A stretch of DNA of 64,000 bases from Dyadobacter beijingensis DSM 21582 (GCF_000382205.1 NZ_KB907787.1:1403176-1467175); one strand, 5' to 3'. Shown: positions 27,937 to 36,776, numbered from the stretch's first letter. Notes: a model not told the origin generated them from the letters alone. A program made the numbers and translations.

Positions 27937-29321
27937 AGCGCTCGGATTCTCCTGTTTCGCCGGGCTGGTTTCACAACATTACCGGACCGGCGATGCTTTT
28001 CCTGTGGCTGCTCCTGGCGGGGTTCGAGTCGTCGGGTCAGGCGTATTTTTATTTCGAAAACAGGATCGGTTATCCCAACGATTCGGTGGTTAGCTACTAT
28101 ACCTTTCTGACATTATATAATAACGGCAGCGGCATCGCGCGCACGCGGTTCAAAGACCCGGTTTCGGGCGAGAACCGTTTGTTCGAAACTGCATTGCTCG
28201 ATTCGGCCGGTACCGACCCCACGAAGCGGCGCTTTCTCGTGCAGCGCGGCGAAGTTTTGCCCATCGAAGGCACGCCAGGCCGGCTTTACGTCCCGCCGAA
28301 ATATGTATTTGAAAAATACGAAGAGGCTGGCGAAACCTATTTCAAACCGGCAGCCTGGGCGTACCAGTGGCCGGACGGAAGCTGGCATTACTCAGAAATG
28401 CTCGTGAATGCGCAGAAAACAAGGGCAGATTTACAGCGCGATGCGGATCTGGTCACATTCTTTTTTAGTGCCGGAGACCTTTTTTACCAAAGCCTCTTCC
28501 TGATGCGGAGCGGTTCGCCAAACCAGCGAAAGGAAAAATTGCACCTGATCGCCGTCGCGAACACGCGGGACACGACACTGGGAAGCAGCACCCGCCGCGA
28601 CCTCGACAATATCGTCGGGATGTTTACCCGCATTGCCAACGGCCTGGATATGGAAATCCGGGTCCGGAAAATCGCGGATGCCGACTTTACAAAAACAGCG
28701 GTTGAAATAGCCATTGCCCAGTTGCAGCCTGCCCCGTCCGACATTGTGGTGTTCTATTACAGCGGTCACGGTTTCAGGTATTCCAATGATGCGAGCCTAT
28801 ACCCGCGCATGTCATTCCGTACACAGCCTTTCGCCGATCTGGCGAAAAACAATATGAGCGTCGAGGGCGTGTACAAGGCATTGCTTCGGAAAAAAGCAAA
28901 GGTAACCCTTGTACTGAGCGATTGTTGTAATGAAGACATCGGCTCGCCGGTGCCGATGGTCGAGGAATTCCTGCGCGTAAAAGCGCCGCCGGGCCGGCCG
29001 CCATTGAATATTTCCCTTTGCAAAAAATTGTTCTTTCCGGAAAAGCCGGTAGGCATTATTATAGGATCGGCGGATAAGAACCAGCTGGCGGTATGTACGG
29101 ACAAGCTGGGCGGGTATTTCACCAATGCGTTCAAGGTGGAGCTCGAAAAACGGCTATTTGAACTGTCCCCTGCCGACATTACCTGGCGCACGATCCTGGC
29201 GGCCAGCCGTCAACAGGCATTCGAGCTCTCGCTGGGAGCGGATTGCAACCGGAACGAACGCGGCGCAGACGCGAAGGTCCAGCCTTGCGTGCAGAAAGCC
29301 CGGTTTGTGGTGAGTCAATGA
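27933..29321 (+). CDS. Secreted caspase-like (peptidase C14) protein
   Basis: A 462-residue protein. An N-terminal hydrophobic segment (residues 19-31) acts as signal or anchor. Residues 35-195 form a domain I do not recognise. The caspase fold covers about 200-460: 'LHLIAVANTRD', the catalytic histidine H279 in 'VVFYYSGHG' and the catalytic cysteine in 'TLVLSDCCNED' (C331 or C332). Both dyad motifs look intact, so it should be an active orthocaspase-type cysteine protease, probably outside the cytoplasm. It is coupled to the small lipoprotein upstream and overlaps the convergent caspase-TPR gene by 7 bases. Confidence 0.85.
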   Translation: MKRSDSPVSPGWFHNITGPAMLFLWLLLAGFESSGQAYFYFENRIGYPNDSVVSYYTFLTLYNNGSGIARTRFKDPVSGENRLFETALLDSAGTDPTKRRFLVQRGEVLPIEGTPGRLYVPPKYVFEKYEEAGETYFKPAAWAYQWPDGSWHYSEMLVNAQKTRADLQRDADLVTFFFSAGDLFYQSLFLMRSGSPNQRKEKLHLIAVANTRDTTLGSSTRRDLDNIVGMFTRIANGLDMEIRVRKIADADFTKTAVEIAIAQLQPAPSDIVVFYYSGHGFRYSNDASLYPRMSFRTQPFADLAKNNMSVEGVYKALLRKKAKVTLVLSDCCNEDIGSPVPMVEEFLRVKAPPGRPPLNISLCKKLFFPEKPVGIIIGSADKNQLAVCTDKLGGYFTNAFKVELEKRLFELSPADITWRTILAASRQQAFELSLGADCNRNERGADAKVQPCVQKARFVVSQ

Positions 29322-32300
29322 CGTGAATCGGGGATGCGGTAATCGAGGGCGTTGTAATAGCCTTGTGGAGAGACATAGTCCCGCGATTGCAATTGCTCCG
29401 CGTAATCTTTTTGCAGCCGTTCCCACTGAGGCAATGTACGCAATGCATTCCATGCGGGGTCGGCGGCCAGCAGGAAACCAAAGTTGAAGCCTGTTTGCAG
29501 TGCTTTCGTTAATGCATTGAATGCCTGAGTATTCTGTTTCAAAAGCGCATTGAGCCTGGCGATGGTGTAGTAGCGGCAAACCGTAGCTTCCCTGGTGCTG
29601 TCATTGAGCATATCCTCACTGCCCGGCGCGGGGATCGTGCGCAGGTATGAAAGCGCCTGTGCGTACCGGCCCGCGAGCGAGTGGGTTTTGGCATTCAGCA
29701 AGGCAATATCCGGTTTTGGGATGCCGGCTATCCGGTCCGGGGCACTGGTGATCTTCGCCGATGCTGCTGGTGAGCCGCTTAGCAGGTTGCATTCCGCCAG
29801 GACCATATTCTGGGCCGGGGTGGTCAGTTTTTGTTGGTAAAGAATGCTGAGCTGCGCTACGGCCAGGGGATATTCGTGTACGGCGAGGGCATATGCGACG
29901 ATTTTGTTGCGAAGAGCAGGATTGGGCGCTCGCAAGGCGCTCAATGCGCGGAAGCTCTTCAATGCTACCGGTGCATTTCCCATCCAGCTGTTCAGATCGG
30001 CGATGGCTTCTAGTGTTAGCGGGTCGGGGAGGAGATCGCCGGAGAGCTTCACGGACATTTCCAGGCTTTCCAATGCTTCTTTCAGCGGGTCGTATTTGGG
30101 TGTTGGAATGTGAAGCTGTTCCTGTGTTCCGGGCAATGTAACGGATGCGGCCAGGCCGGTTTCGGTTTCGTCGGCCGTCATGAAAGGGTATGCAAACTGG
30201 TTAATGCTTTCGTATACCGGCTTGAACTGGCTGACCGGTATTTGCTGAAATGCGAGCCGGAGCCGATCGTACAAAAACAGTCCGGCTTTGCGGTGCCAGT
30301 CCGTGTCGCGGGCGAAACGCCGGAGCATTTGCTGGTAAAATGCGCGGGTTTGCGCTTCGGCGAGGCGATTGATGGCAACCCGGTAGTAGTTGATGCTGTT
30401 GCCCGACATTCGCTGAAATGGCCCCGAAACAGTCGCCGCGCTCCTGGCATTACCAGCTTCCCGGTCTTGCTTCACTTGTTCCAGGTACACTTTTTCAGCT
30501 ATTTCGTAATTGCCGGCTTTCTCGTACAGGCTGCCCAATTTGATGTAACCTCCCATCACAACGGGGTTTTCGTAATGGCCCAGAAGCGTTTCCGGGTCGC
30601 CGTATTTCCCTTCCGCAAGCATTTGCCGGAACTGGTCCGCAGGAATATCGGGCGAAACGTCAAAGCCCTTGAAAATGGCCTGGTCGCGTTGCCGCTGGTT
30701 TTCGATGCGGGTAATCAATGTGTATTGCGTGATGGCTTCCGTCGATTTTCCGAGGTTTTCGTAAATGCTGCCGAGGTAATAATGGTCTTCCAATGCGTCG
30801 TATTGGTAAGCGATCTGCACAACCGTTGCCGAACTATCGATGCGGATGCCGGAATTCGGGCCGTTTCTGAGCGAGGCGATCAATGCTGAATCGGACTGAT
30901 AGTCATGCGCTGCATGGGCGAAGAATGGCTCTGCTTCCTGCCATTGCCGGTTTTCATAAAATATTTTGCCTATGTAATGATAGGCCAGGTACTTGCCGGC
31001 ACTCAATTCGTTTAGCAGCGACTTTAACCTGCTTAATGCCAGTTCCGGCTTCGCGCGCATGAGCCCCAGCGTGTGAATGAGGCGCACGAAAGGCGGCTGA
31101 GCAGGCGAAATGGAATCGTCCGGCGAGGCGGGAGCTAGATTGTTTTGTGCCAAAAAAGACGGCAGGCCGCCAAGTTCGATGCCGTATTCAAAACTTTGGT
31201 CATTGACAGCGAAATCCTTCCTGCGCATCTGCGCCGCGGCCAGGAACCAGTCGGCATCGCGGTATTTTCCGGTCCTGGTGTAAAGCTCGCCGAGTTTTTG
31301 AAATGGCAGGAAATGAACATTGTTTCTGGCGATCGCTTTGCGGAAATAGCCTTCTGCTGCCAGCAAGTCGCCTTGTTTCAGCATCACCATTCCCGCATTC
31401 GTATACGTGTACGCGAGGTCGTTTTGAAGTGAATCCGCTTTGGCAATGGCGGTCTTCGCTTTTTTAAGATTGCCTGCGGCCAGGTTCAGGCGGATTTGAT
31501 TGCTCCACGGAATGGCCCAGGCAGGCGAGAGTTCCTTCGCTATTTCGAACTGCCGGTCGGCCTGCGCATATTGCCTGCTGCGCAGGTAGAGGTTGCCCAT
31601 TTCATTGTAAATAAATGCCGCATAAGGTTCCAGTTTCAACGCCTGGCGCTGGTAGCGGAATGCTCGGGCGAGGAGTTTGAGGCCATTAGCGGAAGTGGCC
31701 ATTTCCAGCCGGGCGGTCAGGCCGGTGAGATAGGCTTCCTGCACGTGCAGCAGCGGCAGCAGGTAATGTTCTGGCGGGGTCAATCCGATGGCGATTTGCA
31801 GCATTTGCACAAAAGCACCGTACTGCCGGTTGCCCGCATAGTAATATTGCCTTCTTTCCAGCTCGGCCTCGTCGCCTTCCAGGTAAGCATTTACCATATC
31901 CTGCGCCTGGCCGTGGACCATTTGTACAAAGCGTTCATTGAAATTGTTAACGGACGCATTGCTTTGGGCCAGTTGGTTTTTGAGTAAAATCAGCGTGTCG
32001 GAGTTCGCGAAAACATGATTTTCCCGGTTTTCGGGATCCGCATTTGCCAGGGAATCCATTTTTGCCTGGTAGGAGAGGCAATCATCGACCAGTTTTAATG
32101 GAAATGCTTCCTTTCTGACGGATGCATAGCGAGAAAAACGAAGCCTGCTTTCAATAGCTTTTGTTTTGATTAACCTGAAAAAATAATCGACAGGCTGTAT
32201 GCCCACGGGTTTGAATGCGTCCAAAACCTTCCGGAAATGGCTGCTAGCGTCGCTGCCGGAGTCGGGGGACTGCGCCATTTCGCTGGAAGTCGCCTTAACG

Positions 32301-33139
32301 AATGCCAAAGTCTGGTAAGGGTTGCCGTCCAGCGAGGGATGCTGCCTGTGCGCATTGCGGATCAGGGCTCTGTCGGTGGCGAATACGGAATCCAGGTAGG
32401 TTTGCAGTTCGCGCAGCTGGATCGTGTCGTTCCGGTTGCGGTCTGCCGGGCCATTCAGGCCTTTGAGCAGGTAATAGGAAAATGCGCCGCGCCCGCCGCC
32501 CCAATCGAGGCCCTCGGCAGCTTTTTCGTCGACTCCGCATGCGGCCAGCCTTACTTCGTTGTTCAATATTAATTTCAGCTGGCTCGCCACGAGTTGTTTG
32601 CCTTTGTAATAATCCCCGGCGAGCTTGCCGGTATGGCAAGCGTCGGTGACGAGGACAACGGTTGCATTGGCGGCGGTGGAAAGGTGGTTGGCGACTTTGT
32701 TGATGTCTTCAATGCGGATGGCGTTGTTGCGGTAGTTGGTCGCGGGCGAATTATGGGCGAGCAGGTACCCGAGGCTGAAACTGTTTTGCGTTTCCACATC
32801 CCCGTGCCCCGAAAAATAAAAGTAGGCTTTGTCGTTTTTCCGGCAGCGTTCCTGGAGCCAGTTCAGCGCATCGTAAATGGCGGCAATGGTAGCGTCTTCA
32901 TTGAGGAGGAGTTTGATATTTTCTTTAGGTACGTTGCCGCCTGCGGAGGAGCGAAGGTGGGCGGCGAAGAGCGTCGCGTCTTTATCGGCAAATTGTAGCT
33001 GGGGTAAACTCGCTTGCTGGTAATGAGAAATACCGATAACGACGGCATAGGTACGGGTGGAATCTCCCTGCGCATACAGCGTATGAGCACCCGCAATCCA
33101 TACCAGACATAGCGAAATCAGTATTTTTGAAAAGCTCAT
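29315..33139 (-). CDS. Large secreted caspase-TPR protein
   Basis: A 1274-residue protein. Signal peptide (ILISLCLVWIAGAHTLYAQ); a caspase domain at residues 30-270 with 'YAVVIGISHY', 'FADKDATLFAAHL', the catalytic H112 in 'YFYFSGHGDVE' and C168 in 'VVLVTDACHTG'; then about 900 residues of helical TPR-like repeats ('IYNEMGNLYLRSRQYAQADRQFEIAKEL' is clear). The repeats probably bind a partner or substrate. The sequence shows no membrane anchor beyond the signal peptide. It converges on the other caspase gene with a 7-base overlap. A terminator and the tRNA-like RNA lie directly upstream, leaving little room for its own promoter. Confidence 0.88.
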   Translation of the reverse strand: MSFSKILISLCLVWIAGAHTLYAQGDSTRTYAVVIGISHYQQASLPQLQFADKDATLFAAHLRSSAGGNVPKENIKLLLNEDATIAAIYDALNWLQERCRKNDKAYFYFSGHGDVETQNSFSLGYLLAHNSPATNYRNNAIRIEDINKVANHLSTAANATVVLVTDACHTGKLAGDYYKGKQLVASQLKLILNNEVRLAACGVDEKAAEGLDWGGGRGAFSYYLLKGLNGPADRNRNDTIQLRELQTYLDSVFATDRALIRNAHRQHPSLDGNPYQTLAFVKATSSEMAQSPDSGSDASSHFRKVLDAFKPVGIQPVDYFFRLIKTKAIESRLRFSRYASVRKEAFPLKLVDDCLSYQAKMDSLANADPENRENHVFANSDTLILLKNQLAQSNASVNNFNERFVQMVHGQAQDMVNAYLEGDEAELERRQYYYAGNRQYGAFVQMLQIAIGLTPPEHYLLPLLHVQEAYLTGLTARLEMATSANGLKLLARAFRYQRQALKLEPYAAFIYNEMGNLYLRSRQYAQADRQFEIAKELSPAWAIPWSNQIRLNLAAGNLKKAKTAIAKADSLQNDLAYTYTNAGMVMLKQGDLLAAEGYFRKAIARNNVHFLPFQKLGELYTRTGKYRDADWFLAAAQMRRKDFAVNDQSFEYGIELGGLPSFLAQNNLAPASPDDSISPAQPPFVRLIHTLGLMRAKPELALSRLKSLLNELSAGKYLAYHYIGKIFYENRQWQEAEPFFAHAAHDYQSDSALIASLRNGPNSGIRIDSSATVVQIAYQYDALEDHYYLGSIYENLGKSTEAITQYTLITRIENQRQRDQAIFKGFDVSPDIPADQFRQMLAEGKYGDPETLLGHYENPVVMGGYIKLGSLYEKAGNYEIAEKVYLEQVKQDREAGNARSAATVSGPFQRMSGNSINYYRVAINRLAEAQTRAFYQQMLRRFARDTDWHRKAGLFLYDRLRLAFQQIPVSQFKPVYESINQFAYPFMTADETETGLAASVTLPGTQEQLHIPTPKYDPLKEALESLEMSVKLSGDLLPDPLTLEAIADLNSWMGNAPVALKSFRALSALRAPNPALRNKIVAYALAVHEYPLAVAQLSILYQQKLTTPAQNMVLAECNLLSGSPAASAKITSAPDRIAGIPKPDIALLNAKTHSLAGRYAQALSYLRTIPAPGSEDMLNDSTREATVCRYYTIARLNALLKQNTQAFNALTKALQTGFNFGFLLAADPAWNALRTLPQWERLQKDYAEQLQSRDYVSPQGYYNALDYRIPDSRH

Positions 33140-33149
33140 AAATGCCCAT

Positions 33150-33187
33150 AAAAAAACACGCAGGTTTCAAAATGAACCCGCGTGTCA
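33150..33187 (-). terminator. Intrinsic terminator of the tRNA-like RNA unit
   Basis: Read leftward: an 11-bp stem with one mismatch (ACACGCGGGTT-type strand with AACCTGCGTGT) followed by a T6-T7 run. It lies between the tRNA-like element and the caspase-TPR start at 33139. Confidence 0.7.
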
Positions 33188-33260
33188 AATTACACTTCAT
33201 CAACAAACTAAAAACCAAATAAAACTAATACGAAAAAATTCGCTTGTCAAGTTTTTTTTG

Positions 33261-33421
33261 CTGTAGGAGGGGGATTCGAACCACCCACGGTGCGGTTAGC
33301 TACGGTACAAATACTGTTGGTGGTCCACCCCAGTCGACTTGCGTCGGCATTATGCCGCGTTTATCCCTTATTCACCACCCCCGAGACAGGAGGGCATGGC
33401 TGCCAATTTCATCACCCTACA
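33261..33421 (-). ncRNA. Oversized tRNA-like RNA with about 90-nt structured variable region
   Basis: Read leftward from 33421, the element has the parts of a type II tRNA: a 7-bp acceptor (TGTAGGG with TCCTACA), TG at positions 8-9, a D-stem ATG/CAT with a GG-bearing D-loop, an anticodon stem CCCTC/GGGGG with loop CTGTCTC (reads GTC), and a T-arm with loop TTCGAAT (stem GGTGG/CCCCC, one mismatch). Between anticodon stem and T-arm lie about 90 bases instead of at most some 20. These hold GGTGGT/ACCACC pairing, the hairpin CGGCA-TAA-TGCCG and CGAC-GCAA-GTCG with a GNRA loop. A -7 box upstream and a terminator downstream suggest a transcript of about 320 bases. It is not tmRNA: too short, no tag reading frame. 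Confidence 0.6.
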
Positions 33422-33479
33422 ATGTGATCTCAAATCGAGTAAAGAGCCGTGACCGACTGCTTTTCTGAATTTGGTTCTG

Positions 33480-33487
33480 CAAAACTA
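33480..33487 (-). promoter_or_regulatory. Candidate -7 box for the tRNA-like RNA
   Basis: TAGTTTTG read leftward, the same octamer as the -7 box of the tRNA-Asp promoter, about 58 bases upstream of the tRNA-like 5' end. No clear -33 TTG was seen at the right distance. Confidence 0.4.
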
Positions 33488-33596
33488 AAACTTCTGATCT
33501 GAATTCTAAAATTTTTTCATTTAAAATTGTTAAAATTTACAATTCTTCTATAATTTGGATTGTATTATTGCGAAAAATTCAAACTTTTAACGTGGA

Positions 33597-34067
33597 ATGC
33601 AAAAATATTCAGATATTGATAATACCGATCTGCGCATCCTTTCCCTGCTCATAGAGAACGCTGCGTTACCGTACACGGAAATTGGAAAGCGGGTGTTTGT
33701 TTCGGGCGGGACCGTGCATGTGCGCATGAAAAAACTGGAACAAATGGGCATCGTCAAGGGTTCGCAGCTCGTGATCGACCCTACCAAGCTGGGCTGGGAT
33801 ATCAGCGCTTTTCTGGGAATCTACCTCGATAAAAGTTCGTTATACGAGCAGGTTGCCACCGAGCTTGAAAATATTCCGGAAGTGGTGAATATCCATTATA
33901 CGACCGGTATTTATAGTATATTTCTTAAAATCGTTTGCCGCGACACCGGGCACCTGCGCGAAATCCTCCATGACAAGATCCAGAAAGTGAACGGAATCCA
34001 GCGGACAGAGACGTTTATTTCGCTGGAAGAGCGCATTAATCGTTCTATTCCATTGGCAGAGAGCTAG
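33597..34067 (+). CDS. Lrp/AsnC family transcriptional regulator
   Basis: A 156-residue regulator of full length. The N-terminal winged helix 'DNTDLRILSLLIENAALPYTEIGKRVFVSGGTVHVRMKKLEQMGIV' is followed by the RAM (AsnC effector-binding) domain ('AFLGIYLDKSSLYEQVATELENIPEVVNIHYTTGIYSIFLKIVC'). It probably responds to an amino acid. The target is unknown; no amino-acid gene is adjacent. Its start is 175 bases from the 5' end of the tRNA-like RNA, on the opposite strand, so the two diverge. Confidence 0.9.
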   Translation: MQKYSDIDNTDLRILSLLIENAALPYTEIGKRVFVSGGTVHVRMKKLEQMGIVKGSQLVIDPTKLGWDISAFLGIYLDKSSLYEQVATELENIPEVVNIHYTTGIYSIFLKIVCRDTGHLREILHDKIQKVNGIQRTETFISLEERINRSIPLAES

Positions 34068-34113
34068 TTGTAAATTTCTCTTGAACCGATTAAAATAAAT
34101 TGCTAGATTTGTA

Positions 34114-34153
34114 TTGTATATATAAAAAACTTATATATATTTGTATATAACAA
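34114..34153 (+). promoter_or_regulatory. AT-rich palindromic operator upstream of padR
   Basis: TTGTATATA occurs at 34114 and again at 34141, 27 bases apart. A perfect inverted repeat TTATATA-N6-TATATAA spans 34131-34150, eleven bases before the padR ATG. PadR proteins usually bind such TATA-rich palindromes at their own promoter, so autoregulation is likely. Confidence 0.55.
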
Positions 34154-34161
34154 TTTCACTC

Positions 34162-34515
34162 ATGGAGAATAGCACAACGAGTAATGAATATGTAAGGGGT
34201 ACACTGAAAACCATCGTGTTGAATCTGCTGGCTGAGCACGACCGGATGTATGGTTATGAAATCACCCAGGAGGTCAAAGACAGGACAGGAGGGGCTATTG
34301 CGCTCACTTTCGGTGCCTTGTATCCGGTATTGCATAAGCTGGAACAGGAAGGGCTGCTGCTCACCGAATCGGTAGAGGTAGACGGGCGCCTTCGTAAATA
34401 TTACTCTCTGACCCACCGCGGCAATGAAACCGCGCGTACTAAAACCAATGACTTAGAGCGTTTTATAGAGGCGGTAAGATTGCTGCTGGCCCCTAAGAAC
34501 CTGGCAACCGAATAA
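34162..34515 (+). CDS. PadR family transcriptional regulator
   Basis: About 117 residues from the ATG at 34162 (MENSTTSNEYVRGTLKTIVLNLLAE); the upstream in-frame lead lies in the operator. The winged-helix PadR core is clear: 'MYGYEITQEVKDRTGGAIALTFGALYPVLHKLEQEGLLLTE' and 'GRLRKYYSLTHRG'. The TonB gene with an N-terminal HAAS-like segment starts 38 bases downstream, matching the common pairing of PadR with such domains. Confidence 0.9.
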   Translation: MENSTTSNEYVRGTLKTIVLNLLAEHDRMYGYEITQEVKDRTGGAIALTFGALYPVLHKLEQEGLLLTESVEVDGRLRKYYSLTHRGNETARTKTNDLERFIEAVRLLLAPKNLATE

Positions 34516-34553
34516 AGAACAGTTACATGGCTAAACTCTAAACTGATCGATCT

Positions 34554-35579
34554 ATGAAACGCCTTCAGGAAAATCGCATTGACCAAATAAGCAAATATTT
34601 GCAGGCTCACAAGCTGGACCCGGAGTTGCTTCCGGAGATCCTCGATCACCTGGCTTGTGAGGCGGAGGAAAGTCTTTGGGATGGCAAGCCATTCGAGCAG
34701 ATTTACCGGGATATGGTAAAGACGGCTGATGCGCAAACCCTCCTGAATCTGAGTGTTGATCATCAAAATCTATTAGCCATGGAAAAGTCTTTGAATGACA
34801 TCGTCTTCGAGAACCGTAATAAGTCTTATGGTGCTTATGATTTGAGAAAGGGTTACGGGCAGACTGTACAACGGTCGGTGGTGATGGGGGTTGCGTTCTT
34901 TCTGCTGCTTGTGATGCTGCCGCAATTGTACGCGAGGCTCAAACCGGACCCCAAGCCCGATGATATCGCCTACATTGTGGAAGCGAATCCTGTGGACATT
35001 AAAATGGAAGAGCTGCCCAAGCCGCCACCGGTAGAAGAAGAGATCGCCCCTGCGCCCAAAACGGTGAAATCGCTGACGCCGGAAGTGCTGCCCGATGAAT
35101 TGGTGGAAATTGAAAACCTTCCGCCGGCGATCGACGAGCTGGAAAATGCACAGCCTTCGACGGAAACGGTCGACGGTATCGCCAACCTGGATGTGATCGT
35201 GCCGCCGGTTGAAAATGTACCTTCCGCTAAATCCGAGGCGACTGGTGTCGAACCTAAAAAAGAAGAAACGTTTACGGCTGTGGAACAGTCGCCACAATAT
35301 GAAGGCGGCACCGAGGCGATGGCTGCTTTCCTGCGCAAGAATTTGAAATACCCTAGACCGGCATCGCAGGCCGGCATCCAGGGAAAGGTATACGTACAAT
35401 TTGTTGTAGGTTCTGATGGAAAAGTGGAGAATGCGGCGGCAATCAAAGGGATTGGGTTTGGTTGCGATGAAGAGGCGGTAAGAGTGGTGAAAATGATGAA
35501 AGACTGGATGCCTGGCAAGCAGGCCGGCATTCCGGTGCGTGTGAAATTTACCCTGCCGATTGCATTTCAACTGGACTGA
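34554..35579 (+). CDS. TonB family protein with N-terminal PadR-partner-like domain
   Basis: A 341-residue protein. Residues 1-75 form a cytosolic helical domain ('QISKYLQAHKLDPELLPEILDHLACEAEESLWDG') resembling the HAAS/permease-prefix domains encoded next to PadR genes. Then 'SLNDIVFENRNKSYGAYDLRKGYG', typical of Bacteroidota TonB, one membrane segment ('VVMGVAFFLLLVMLPQLYA'), a Pro/Glu-rich periplasmic linker, and the TonB C-terminal domain ('FLRKNLKYPRPASQAGIQGK'). It would transfer energy to outer-membrane receptors. No ExbB/ExbD genes lie nearby. The N-terminal domain suggests direct coupling to the PadR regulator. Confidence 0.85.
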   Translation: MKRLQENRIDQISKYLQAHKLDPELLPEILDHLACEAEESLWDGKPFEQIYRDMVKTADAQTLLNLSVDHQNLLAMEKSLNDIVFENRNKSYGAYDLRKGYGQTVQRSVVMGVAFFLLLVMLPQLYARLKPDPKPDDIAYIVEANPVDIKMEELPKPPPVEEEIAPAPKTVKSLTPEVLPDELVEIENLPPAIDELENAQPSTETVDGIANLDVIVPPVENVPSAKSEATGVEPKKEETFTAVEQSPQYEGGTEAMAAFLRKNLKYPRPASQAGIQGKVYVQFVVGSDGKVENAAAIKGIGFGCDEEAVRVVKMMKDWMPGKQAGIPVRVKFTLPIAFQLD

Positions 35580-35620
35580 TCTTAGTCTGATTACGTAGAT
35601 GCCTCCCTGTTATTGAAGAA

Positions 35621-35646
35621 AATCCTCGCTTCGGCGGGGATTTTTT
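35621..35646 (+). terminator. Intrinsic terminator after the TonB gene
   Basis: A 9-bp stem AATCCTCGC/GCGGGGATT (one G-T pair) with a TTCG tetraloop and a T6 run. Confidence 0.85.
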
Positions 35647-35731
35647 CGTTTTTTTGTAATGTTAAATCCTGCTGCCGGCGCTGCCGGGGATAACCGGTGT
35701 TTTTAGATAACCATTTCAGAGTGAGTAATTA

Positions 35732-36256
35732 ATGTACGCAATTGTAGATATTGAAACGACGGGGGGAGGGGGAACTGCGCGCATTACCGAAATAGCTGTT
35801 TTCAGGCACGACGGCACTCGTATCGTTGATTTTTTTCATTCGCTCGTCAATCCCGAAATGTACATACCGCCATTCATTACCCGGCTGACGGGCATTGATA
35901 ATGAGATGGTAAAAGACGCGCCGACGTTCCACGAGGTGCAGGATGCAGTCCGTGCCATGACGCGCGACGCCTGGTTTGTAGCCCATAATGCCAAGTTCGA
36001 CTACGGCTTTATCAAAAGGGAATTCGGTGCGTTGGACGAGTATTTTCAACGGGATTTACTGTGTACCGTTCAGTTAAGCCGGAAAATTTTCCCCGGACTG
36101 AAATCTTACAGCCTGGGAAATCTCTGCGAAAGTCTTGAAATCATGATCGAAAACCGTCACCGCGCCCACGGCGATGCGGAAGCTACGGTGCGTTTATTTG
36201 AAAAACTGCTGCTGAACGATCGGCAGAAGCTCATCCCGATCGACCTGTTTCAATAG
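35732..36256 (+). CDS. DEDDh 3'-5' exonuclease (DnaQ/epsilon-like)
   Basis: A 174-residue stand-alone exonuclease. The DEDDh residues are visible: 'AIVDIETTG' (D6, E8), 'FVAHNAKFDYGFIKREF' (second D), and 'HRAHGDAEATVRLF' (H and final D). Many Bacteroidota relatives are fused to a GIY-YIG domain; this one ends soon after the nuclease fold. It could proofread or trim DNA ends. It is monocistronic after a terminator. Confidence 0.88.
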   Translation: MYAIVDIETTGGGGTARITEIAVFRHDGTRIVDFFHSLVNPEMYIPPFITRLTGIDNEMVKDAPTFHEVQDAVRAMTRDAWFVAHNAKFDYGFIKREFGALDEYFQRDLLCTVQLSRKIFPGLKSYSLGNLCESLEIMIENRHRAHGDAEATVRLFEKLLLNDRQKLIPIDLFQ

Positions 36257-36343
36257 GTTTTAGGCTTTCGATACACCGTGTAGTGCCGCATGGAATGGTT
36301 TTTGAAGGATAGGAAGTATTACTAACCTAAATAATTCCTTCTC

Positions 36344-36520
36344 ATGAAAGCATACATCAATCTTCTGATCATCCTCCTGTTATCATTCACACTGACGAGC
36401 TGCGAGCTGATCGGCGACATATTCAAAACGGGCGTCTGGACGGGCGTCATCCTCGTCGTTGGTGTGATCGCGATCGTAATATGGCTGTTGGCCAAGGCAT
36501 TCGGCGGCGGGTCGCGCTGA
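36344..36520 (+). CDS. Small membrane lipoprotein (58 residues)
   Basis: A short gene: MKAYINLLIILLLSFTLTSC with a lipobox cysteine at residue 20, then a second hydrophobic segment ('TGVILVVGVIAIVIWLLAKAF') and a short GGGSR tail. The two-part layout, lipid anchor plus one transmembrane helix, is typical of small envelope-stress peptides of Bacteroidota. It lies between the exonuclease gene and tRNA-Ala. The function is unknown. Confidence 0.7.
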   Translation: MKAYINLLIILLLSFTLTSCELIGDIFKTGVWTGVILVVGVIAIVIWLLAKAFGGGSR

Positions 36521-36567
36521 CGGCACTGAAAAAGTTAGGATTTGCTATATAAAAAATGCGCTGGCGC

Positions 36568-36598
36568 TTGCATCTGTAAAAACTCCGTTTCATCTTTG
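36568..36598 (+). promoter_or_regulatory. Candidate promoter for tRNA-Ala
   Basis: TTG at 36568, a 20-base spacer and CATCTTTG at 36591 fit TTG-N20-TAnnTTTG with one mismatch (C for T). The tRNA starts about 56 bases later. Confidence 0.45.
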
Positions 36599-36653
36599 CA
36601 CTCCTCAAACGAGGGCAGGCGGCCAGATGCGGGCGCCGACAATGAGTTGAAAT

Positions 36654-36727
<74 letters not shown>

Positions 36728-36750
36728 CTTATTAACTACTTCTGATCTGA

Positions 36751-36776
36751 AACCTCCCATTTTGGGAGGTTTTTTT
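36751..36776 (+). terminator. Terminator after tRNA-Ala
   Basis: Stem AACCTCCCA/TGGGAGGTT with a TTT loop and a T7 run. Confidence 0.85.

Noticed and set aside
33261..33421. tmRNA as identity of the tRNA-like RNA
   Set aside because: The element is only about 160 bases between acceptor strands, has a full D-arm and anticodon arm, and no tag reading frame ending in ALAA was found.
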